Part shown: positions 55,906 through 64,000 of the stretch, piece by piece
Layout of the letters: each line of letters opens with the position of its first letter
How positions within the stretch are numbered: the stretch's first letter is position 1
Origin: Cristatella mucedo
Lineage: Eukaryota; Bryozoa; Phylactolaemata; Cristatellidae
DNA length: 64,000 nt
Direction of reading: 5' to 3'
NCBI GenBank assembly: GCA_009760855.2
Contig: WPIO01000001.1
Location: forward strand, 15,237,001-15,301,000
The notes under the pieces: model-generated
Database searches by the model: none
Seen by the model: the letters and a program-made list of their open reading frames with translations, nothing else
Told to the model about the DNA's origin: nothing
Position numbers and translations under genes: made by a program

Positions 55906-58900
55906 TCACTGCTTATCGCTTTCGTCTTCAAATCGTAAACTGTCCTTATATTTGTCTGCCAGTTGTTGGTGAAGAGCCTGCAGGCGAGTCAAAATGGCAG
56001 CAAAGTCGTACGTACTCCGTCGACCGTCAAAAGGGTCCTACAAGTGAAGGTCAAATGTCAGTACTGCAACTGGTAAAGGAATGTAAAGTAGCCAGTGAAG
56101 CAAATCTTTTATTAGCGCAATATGGGATTAGCTATGTTCGCAATAGTCAAATCTTGCTGCAAAAAGTTTTACACCAAATACTGCATGCAGCCAACACATG
56201 ATCTTCCTTAGACCTCATCTCATGTAACCAAAAGAAAGTGAAAAACCTAGCAAAGTCAGTTGGGTTTTCTAGGAAGTTATGTATAGCGAGGAAGAAATGC
56301 TTTTGATAAAATATAGAAAGTCTGGAGCTACGAGATAAATTAGTGAGCCTAAAACCGCTTACGGGTACGTACCGACTTATCGCTAAACTTACCTCCATTG
56401 GTTGACCATTAAGATGGCTCTTTGCCTTGCAGACCGAAATTAAACGGGAGCAGTCTTCCACGAATAGGGTCTCCACAATCTCCCTAAAATGTAAGTAGAA
56501 ACGATTTTATTGCACAAAAGTGCAGCAGGCTTTGCTCATACAAAGTGCATCAGAAATCAATGTTAACTAATTCCTACCAGAAGCCAGAAATCGTAACCGA
56601 GGTGTCACAGGTTTACTGCGACTAAGCACTAACGGAACTGCAAAGGCATACAAGAATGTACTCTATGCTGCCGCTTACGGCATATCCGTTCAAGTTTGTC
56701 TCTCATCACTCATTTTGTCCAGTTTGTTCAGTCACTCATCCAATGTCCCTAATAGCACATCGGATGAGTGAGGAACTTGGGTAGCCCAAGCAAGTGAAGT
56801 AACCTAGGTTGGTCGCTATAATTCGCATAAGTCGTATAACTCCACAAAGCCGCAAGGCGCTTGTGCTGAGGTAGTGAGTGGTGCCGCTATCGACAAGCCT
56901 CTCAAGCGTCTACGGGTTTAACGATTTTAGGTTTTACCTTCTGTCGACACGGCAAAACAATTACGCACCAGCAAGCGGAGGAGGAAAAACCGGAAAATGA
57001 AAGCTATACCTAAATAATTCAGGAAGACCTTGTGTATTTTCCAAGGTCTCACAAACTGCAACTCGCAGAGTCTCGTGCAGAACGAAGTCTTTGTATCCAT
57101 GTGATTTTGCGTCTTCCTGCAAGGAAACAATAGAGCTAAGAGCAGTGCACGCGTATAGCAAATAGGATAGGATGCGAGGCATGGCTTTTCGCGAATTCAA
57201 CATTACCCTTCCTGCAAAATCTGGAGCGTTGCTATAAGGGTTTTCACTCATCAGTGATTGAATTGAGATTAGCAAGGTCATTAAGCTCAATGCACTGGAC
57301 CAACCAGGCCCGGAATATGTACTGAAACAAAACCGAAATCTTGGCATTAGGCGAGAGCCAGGACCACTATGCTCCCACGCCCAACCCACTCCGCATGAAA
57401 CAAGTCCAGCAGCTGCGGTAGCTTGAATGTTTAAGCAAGTGTAGCAGTGGACAACCGCACCAAGAACACTCTCTTGAGTCGCACCCTCAGAAATAGTTTA
57501 GGAAAACAGTTTAGGGTTATAGATTTAGGTACATTTCAACAGGCCGAGTAGGTGCAGTAGGTGGCTTCGGGAAAGCAGTCTTTTGTTTGCGAAAGAAGGG
57601 TAGCAAAGAGAAAATTATGATTACCTAGATGAAGAGACGCGCGGGCTAACTACAGTAATACAATTATCTACTGTAAAGCGTGATAATGCCCTACCCAAGT
57701 AAGCTGAGGCACACCATTCCATTGGCATAGAAGTTTGGATTAAAGCGAACCCGGCCCGAGCTTGTCGTCATGTTTCTAACTCGAGGTGGGCTGCATGGAT
57801 AGTCTGCCGGACACCTTAGGACAAAGTAGAAGAACCCTCCTTCGTACGGAGTGCCATCTGGTCAACCACAAGCGCGTGTATCTGCAACACAAATGTGATT
57901 ACCTGAATCTTGGATTTTGATTGGTTTACCTGATTTTTCTGCATTACGTTGCAGCAGAGTTGTGAGGGCTAGCTCGATTAGGGCGAAACGAATTACTACA
58001 AGGATTTGCGCTTGCAGAGACGCACCTGTTTATGCAGGATGGAAAAATTTAATTGATAATTATTTAAAATTTCCCTGAAAACTCCAGCAAATAAGAATAT
58101 GCTTGCTGCAACCTCAATGGCCATTGCGGGCAATACATTTGCAAGGTCAGTAACAGGCCGTGCAGTACCTTGGTTGGTACCGACATCTTCATCCACAACC
58201 ATGTAAATTCCAGGAGCAGCGTCCTCAAAATAATTCATCATATCACTGAAACGCAAGCCGGTGGGACAATTAGCAAGATATCAACCTACTGCTGTATTTC
58301 ATGTTGGCACTTATGGATTTACCTGAGTCTCACATACTTTCCAACGCATTTAATTTACAACCTTTTTTGACAGTCTAAATAAAATATTATAAAAGCTTTA
58401 ATTTCTTTGGCCTCCAGGTAAGGCAACCTCAGATAGTGAGTGTCGCACACTCATATCCAGTCAGGGCACATCGTAAGCATTGGAGTAGAAAAGCATGCGG
58501 CAAAGTAGAGTTATTTAAACGAAGTTTAAATTAAAGTTAGTTGGAGTTTTTGGACGTCTATCGGAGCCAACTCGCAAGTAGCTTAAGGCTCCACTTCTTC
58601 AGTCGGTGCCTCTGTGCCCGTGCGAGCCACCTAACGCACGTGTTTCGGTCAGTTCAAAGCTATGCGAAGATGTACCGCATAGATTTGGTCGACAGAAAAT
58701 GCGTTCTCGCACGGTAGACAAGTCTACATAGTCGGAAGCTTGAATAGAGGATTACGTGAAGGTGGCGGCTTACTGAGAAATGCAGCCACCCTCGCATAAC
58801 TCTTGAGCACGTAAGAAAGCAGCACTGGCGGCCGTACCGTGTTATTCTTTTAATGCACACCGAGCTAGGTTTGTCGGCATCCCAATCAGGGCAGTTAAGA

Positions 58901-58920
58901 GGATCCCATCTGTACGCCAT
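55906..58920 (-). pseudogene. UBE2Z: UBE2Z-like E2 (copy 3, apparently disrupted)
   Basis: All seven exons are present on the minus strand (58838-58920, 58169-58245, 57695-57881, 57207-57321, 57010-57116, 56393-56483, 55906-56037). Exon 2 is 4 bp longer at its end (GGTACCAACCAAG versus GGTACCAAG) and exon 3 lacks one G in GTTGGACC. The first change shifts the frame and the reading meets a TGA before the second could restore it. Further substitutions occur in the otherwise conserved NEPGF (here NAPDF) and SSGLS (here SSALS). An exon 3 donor change, GTAAGG to GTAGGG, may weaken splicing. More substitutions than copy 2 suggest real decay rather than only base-calling error. The promoter (59824-60101) with both CREs is intact. 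Confidence 0.85.
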
Positions 58921-59032
58921 TGTAGAACTCTTCGTGACGGATGCGCTGAAAACATCAAAACACGTGTGCTAAACGTGCTTTTAGGCGATATATGCAGGCG
59001 GCCGAGTAAAATGCAGCGGGCAGGTGCAATGT

Positions 59033-59171
59033 AAGGCTTGGTTGGCTCAGTGGTTAAGGTGCTCGCCCCGATTAAGGTCTGGCCGAGGACGTGGGCTCGA
59101 GCCCCGTGGCATATGCGAAGAGCATGAATAGAGATTGAGTTCTCCTAGGGCGCAATACAAAGGAATTATAC
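59033..59171 (+). mobile_element. tRNA-derived SINE, family 1 (copy 3)
   Basis: Mirror of 21325-21463. Confidence 0.75.
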
Positions 59172-59823
59172 TTTTTCCCTAATCTAAGCACACTTCCGGT
59201 TACGATCGCGAGTTGCAGGGGCTCCAGCAGCAAAGCAAGTTCATGTCATTTCTACGCGCGAATCGAATCCATAGCAGCAGAACAGAACCTGAGTGTGACA
59301 ACAGCCAATGCATGCAGTCCACTAGTTCTCCTGCTCGTAACAATATTACTGATACTTAATCTCTCAAGAGGGCTTGATCTGAGTGGTTCGAAGCCCGCCC
59401 CGAGTATAATAAACTTAGCCCGGAGCACAACCGACAGCTAGCTGCTGTACACGTAGAAGGTAGCTCCTAATGCTATTGATTAGCAGGGACCCAGCCCGCA
59501 TGCACACTCGAACTGTAGGCGCGCTCGTCATTCCGGCTGCCCGTTGACTCACCATCACGGCAATGGCCGCACCGCATAGACAGCAGCGAGTAAGCCTCAC
59601 CCTCAAGCATTCGGCTTTATAAAATGAAATTGCTAACTGCAGCAGAATCGAGAACGGCCGCTTTTTGCTGTTCTTAGTTCCTACCGCTAAGAAATACACA
59701 TTCAAAAGTAGTAAGGTAAATGGACGGAACAAAGTGCCGAGCAACACCTCGAATGCCGGCTCGGTGCTCTGCCTGCACAGTGAGCTGGTCGCTCCTCGAG
59801 CCGCGCTGCTATCCGGCACTTAC

Positions 59824-60101
59824 CTGCGGTTTCACACTCTTCAGCTTGCGTCTGGGTGGTGGACTAGGTGAGTGCAACTGGGTATTTTATTAAGCTTTAT
59901 GCACGCGCAATACGCAAAACCTTTATGCGGTAGCGGAGCCCTTGTGACGTCAGCGAGACTATACCTCGTGACGTCACATTCTATGCTCGCTCGCGTATAT
60001 CTGAAAAGCTGCGCGGCCGGCGCGCTGAGCTGAGGCGCGCGTAAGATCAGCTTAATGATGCATCTCAGTAACTGAAAAAACCGCTACGATCCCCGCCCCT
60101 T
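59824..60101 (-). promoter_or_regulatory. Putative UBE2Z promoter (copy 3)
   Basis: CREs at 59945-59952 and 59969-59976, plus GC box, same spacing as the other copies. Confidence 0.55.
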
Positions 60102-60366
60102 TCTTAGTCTTTTCCAGGTACGGCTTCTGCCTGCGACTGCGTGAAGCACGATTGTGACTAAAACAGCTGTAGTCGTGGGTTTGCAGGCAGAGGCGCAGTG
60201 AGACCTTTCGGCGCCTGGGCTCAAAGCTAAAAAAGCGTATATACCCCTGAAGAAAACAATCTTGAAACATAGTTCCACCTCACAAGGTACGAAAAATAAC
60301 ACGCTAGTTACAAGCATATCGAGAGTTTTTATTGACTGCACTAAAGGTAAGAAGTAGCTATCACAG

Positions 60367-61056
60367 CTTTAATGCTCTATGGTTAACGAGGCCAAATCGA
60401 AGAGTTGGTTTTACCCCATTGGTGGTCTCAGGTAAGAGTGGATTGTCTTTAGCTTGCTCAATGAACCTTCTCACAACTGGCAACTGAGATAGCAGGGCAA
60501 TTCCAAAATTAGAAAAAAACACATCTCCGTAACTGACTAGAAAAGACATTTAGTGCCGATAGTGCAGAGTCGTGACGTGCGGCAAGACGCGTTATGCAGT
60601 CACGTATTTCGTTTTACAGCTCTGTTTTGTCAAAGTGTATACAATAGACGCCTCCAAGATCTAGACATTGCTGTCGGAGTCTTTTTTTGGTCAAGTGTCT
60701 TAATGAGCGTCTCGACTTCCAACAAAAAACTTAATTTGAAATAACGATCTGTGAGGCGGAAAACCTGGATGTACGTTCTTCTTGGAGATGGTCTATGCCA
60801 TCTGTCATTATTCTTGGAAACTCCTCCTCTGCGAGACCAACGTGTTAAGCGAGTTCCCTAGACATTTGAGTCCTTCGGCGGATTGTTCGTTCAACCGCAA
60901 CTCCCATCAATTCATATCTTTTTTTGGCATCTAGTAGTGATTCTCGACACAGGTCATCGAGAAGTGTCGAGAAGTCAATCTCCAAAAAGTGGATGTCGCA
61001 AGAGGCGTCTGCGTAGTTCATCTTTAGATCCTACAGTTTTTCTGAAAGCGGCCAAT
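60367..61056 (-). mobile_element. hAT transposase relic 2 (block D copy 3)
   Basis: Mirror of 19440-20135. Confidence 0.6.
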
Positions 61057-61072
61057 TTTCCTTAAGATGCTG

Positions 61073-61298
61073 TACCAACATTGCAGGAAGAAATTTAGGT
61101 GTCGTGTTCATAAGTGACCTTTCGTCAGATTCCACGTCCAAGTTTGTTCATGCATTTGTGACATCCCTCTCGACTTCTGTAACCCACTGCTTTCTGGTCT
61201 ACCGGCATCTGGCGCTCACGATTAGTGTAAAACTTAACAGCTAAGCTTGTCTGTCGTGAATGGTGGGACCAACGAGTTAAACATTTTCAAAATACAAT
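61073..61298 (+). mobile_element. Short L2/CR1 LINE relic (block D copy 3)
   Basis: Mirror of 19195-19425. Confidence 0.7.
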
Positions 61299-62683
61299 GT
61301 AGGATATGATTGAACTAACACATGGCGGACCTGTTGGCTCGGAAAATTCTTACTGCATGTTTAATGATTAACTGAGACGCGCTACAGCTCGTTTAAGAAA
61401 GAGGGTAGCAACTGAGTTGGATCTAAAGACCGAATTAACAGAAAAGACCGAAGAACCTAATGTAAAGTAATATAAAGTAATAACGATCAGCAATCGCACA
61501 GGCTTGATGGAGCTCTTCATGTGCCGTGCTGGTACTTCGTAATAGAAGCACGATGAAGGGAGGTCTAAGGGACTAATAAGGTGTGTACCTATCCTTTGCA
61601 AAAGGTCGCTTGAACTGGGTAGGACATGATTAATTGGTATACATACAGTCGGTGCAATAAGACTTTGAAGCCCAAAGCGTTCAGTCGGGGACAAGAGCAT
61701 CTGCGAGGTCTAGCAGAAGCTCTCAGTATTGCATCTCTTGTTTGGAGCCCACAGCCACTGGTACACTGGTACAAACTGGCTTGACTGAGATGGCTTCATT
61801 TACATGACATGCGACTGATCGCGTCCACTTTCTATTGGATTTCGACTCAGCAGCACGCCTCTGAGCCATGACCAGCCTGCAGCTCACGATGGCAATCGAA
61901 GCGAGGCAATCGTTAAGTGCGCAGCAACCGGGCTTCCAAGGGTACTCTCTAGGTGCTCTACAGTGATAGCAAAATGTGCCCGTCACGTCCTATGCTGGCG
62001 TTTCCATGGAGAAATTTGGGTTGATCGCTTTCTTGTTGCAGTTTCGAGAGTCGTAAAAATTGTTTATAAGACTAGCGTGTAATTACCAAAAATCAATCAG
62101 AAATTATATTCAAAGATCGTGCGTGCAGCATCTTCATTTTCAAATCTGGTCAGAGATAATCAATTAGAATTGTACGCAATTAAATAATAATACTAAATAT
62201 AATGTTTTTGTTTGAATAACCAATGACATGTTGAAGCGCCATCAAAGCCTCCGCGACTTTTGGCATGCGTTTGATAGCTAGCGAACAGACTTAACCTCAT
62301 AGGACAAAGAGAAAGTGAAAAGCATAGCTGAGTTGGTATGACAGTCAAGGAAGAGAGTAGCATGAAAGTAAGAGCTAACAAAAGCTGGAAATGATGTGTC
62401 ACAGTCACGAGCATGTCAGAAAGTTGTTACTAAACTGGATTTAAAGATGGCTTAACAGAAAAGACCAAAACAAAAATGACAAAGCCATAATAAATTCTAG
62501 CAGTGGATGTAGAGGCTTGATTGCGTTTTTCACCTTCCGTGCTGATAGTAATATTAGCCGAACCAAACGTCGAGGCTTGTAAGAAACAAGTAGCAAGTGA
62601 TCGGAACAACCTGCCTGAAAACAGGTGCCGTCCACTCCGTGCGTGAACGCAGGAGAGTTACGGGGCGAGCTGAATGGACGCCG

Positions 62684-62689
<6 letters not shown>

Positions 62690-62751
<62 letters not shown>

Positions 62752-62769
62752 CCTCTCTGTCTCTCTCTA
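62690..62769. repeat. (TC)n microsatellite
   Basis: Shorter than the other two copies, with the same CCCCTCTCTG interruption as at 42181. Confidence 0.95.
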
Positions 62770-62989
62770 GCGCTTTCTTCACCAGAGAGTTAAAGATGGA
62801 GGGGTGGGCACTGCTTGCTCAGCCCTGGATAGTAGGCTGACCTCACGAGAGGCGAGCTGCTCAAGCCGAGCATTGCTGCAAAATAGCTGCCATGGTCGGC
62901 CGCAGCATCAGCGCCGACGACATTAGAGCATTGATTTTGTTTACCTAATTGTCACTATAATATGTAAAATATAACATAATACCGTATAA

Positions 62990-63075
62990 TATATATTCAT
63001 ATATATGTGCATATATATATATATATATATGTAATATAGATATATATAGATATAGATATATATATATAATATTCA
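62990..63075. repeat. (AT)n microsatellite
   Basis: TA/TAGATA tracts, shorter than at 42420-42515. Confidence 0.9.
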
Positions 63076-63358
63076 AATTAAAAATTAAGTTCGAGGTGTC
63101 AGCAGAGGACAGGCGCGAGACGCCCGCGGCCGACGGAGAAGTGAGTGAAGCGACAGCGGCCGGCGATAAAACTAAGGCTCGTGAGCATCTTGCTGTGAAG
63201 AGAATAGGCTTAGGGCCAAAGTGTGAGGCTGAGCTGAGGGTCTCAGCGATGCCACGGCGGTGCAAAGGGCCGGCGGCCCAGGCAGTCGGCTGGTTGGTGC
63301 AGGCCGTGCTGTAACCTGCCTCCTTCGAGCGGCTGCGTGGTAGCCTGCCTGCCTGCCT

Positions 63359-63841
63359 ATGGGGACAGCTGCAAAGGTTGACTGTTGTGGCGATGCGGCG
63401 CTGTCATGTCGCGACGTGTTATTTCAATTCAGCGGTTGGCTCGCTGCTCTGTGGACGCTGCCGCCGCCCGTGCGGACGACGTCGCCCCCTTGTAAGGACA
63501 CTGCCGCCACAAGGGCGGATGCAGCCACCACGGCGGAGGACGCAGCCGCCGCTCCTGCGGTCGTTGTAGACGCTTGTGCGGCCCCTGCCGCCGCCTGGAC
63601 TGACGCTGCCGGTGCCTCGGAGATCGCTGGCGCCGCCTCTTCGGGTTCTCCAATTCCTTCCTTGCACGTTTGTGAAGCACGTCCAGCGCATGCCTGCCCA
63701 TTTCCGAATTTGATATATCGAATCCCGACCATTACTGAAGAAGCGCCCTTTAGTTGCGATGCACTTTTTGAGTGGCCGATACTTGGCAAATCAAATAAAT
63801 CTTACATGCTCGCCCCGACCAAAGTCTGGCTGAGGTCATGA
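63359..63841 (+). CDS. Hypothetical alanine-rich frame, 160 codons
   Basis: Starts MGTAAKVDCC, continues through an Ala-rich centre and ends IPTITEEAPFSCDALFEWPI then LGKSNKSYM. The last dozen codons come from a SINE. The homologous DNA at 42787-43120 is about 75-80% similar by eye and frame-shifted, so only this diverged version is open. GC-rich periodic codons could keep the frame open by chance. No family recognised, and no splice sites are decisive. Confidence 0.3.
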   Translation: MGTAAKVDCCGDAALSCRDVLFQFSGWLAALWTLPPPVRTTSPPCKDTAATRADAATTAEDAAAAPAVVVDACAAPAAAWTDAAGASEIAGAASSGSPIPSLHVCEARPAHACPFPNLIYRIPTITEEAPFSCDALFEWPILGKSNKSYMLAPTKVWLRS

Positions 63842-63930
63842 GCTCGAGCCCCAAAGGAATATGTGAAGCGCCTGAATAGAGATTAAGTTTACTTAGGGCG
63901 CTTTATAAATGAATTATATAAATGAATTAT
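63806..63930 (+). mobile_element. tRNA-derived SINE, family 1 (5'-truncated)
   Basis: CTCGCCCCGACCAAAGTCTG, B-box-like GAGCTCGAGCCCC, then GCGCCTGAATAGAGATTAAG, TTAGGGCGC and a duplicated ATAAATGAATTAT tail. An independent insertion of the family found in the UBE2Z intron. It shows the LINE-like GCGCCT before the tail. Confidence 0.75.
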
Positions 63931-64000
63931 ATTTATTTACATCTCAGTGTTCTCATGGTCTTGCATTTTCTCACGCCGTTGCCGTCGATTGATCCGCCTT
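63931..64000. other. Right edge, nothing recognised
   Basis: Short unique sequence after the SINE. Confidence 0.4.

Larger units (their letters stand above)
55690..63387 (-). repeat. Block D, copy 3 (inverted, truncated)
   Basis: Direct repeat of 35130-42815 about 20.57 kb further on. Ends at about 63387, where similarity to the other copies drops abruptly. Confidence 0.92.

Noticed and set aside
57881-58245. Copy 3 UBE2Z frame restored because +4 and -1 sum to +3
   Set aside because: The shifted frame meets a TGA before the second change, so the two do not compensate.

Overview
The window looks like nuclear DNA of an invertebrate metazoan. Coding exons are short, with GT/AG introns of about 90-600 bp. 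Two host genes are recognisable: the 5' end of UPF1 (RENT1) and a seven-coding-exon gene for the ubiquitin-conjugating enzyme UBE2Z. The rest is dominated by L2/CR1-type LINE fragments, tRNA-derived SINEs, hAT DNA transposons, a Ty3/Gypsy-type fossil, satellites and microsatellites. I cannot name the species. No bacterial operons, CRISPR arrays or rRNA genes were seen.

Layout. 1-2850 is single copy: the first two coding exons of UPF1 on the minus strand, its putative promoter, and a 187-bp hAT element closely matching the SPIN (Space Invaders) family. From about 2855 to 63387 the window is a mosaic of a few blocks repeated in both orientations. Block A (T repeats, decamer minisatellite, SINEs, LINE, satellite) is at 2855-9328 (+), 26691-32925 (+) and about 46.6-52.88 kb (-). 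Block C (satellite plus hairpin-rich DNA) is at 10425-11391 (+), 33184-34157 (+) and about 53.82-54.78 kb (-). Block D (hAT and LINE relics, microsatellites, then UBE2Z) is at 14054-24820 (+), 35130-45860 (-) and 55690-63387 (-, truncated). Block M (UBE2Z downstream DNA with a Gypsy integrase relic) lies at most block boundaries, in both orientations. 11392-14053 is present once and holds an older, diverged UBE2Z 3' end.

The two best UBE2Z copies, on opposite strands, have identical exon coordinates after mirroring (position sum 59925 throughout) and read as intact 262-codon genes with the catalytic Cys. The third copy has a +4 and a -1 change plus amino-acid substitutions and looks broken. 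A mirrored pair of consensus CRE sites (TGACGTCA) next to a GC box and a non-coding first exon probably forms the UBE2Z promoter and is present in all three copies.

The main interest is the architecture: a recent palindromic and tandem amplification of UBE2Z on top of an older UBE2Z duplication, with traceable recombination scars. These include a crossover between two T repeats, a GCTA microhomology junction and Gypsy relics at the seams. Assembly error is a real alternative, because block A copy 2 carries many homopolymer-length differences.
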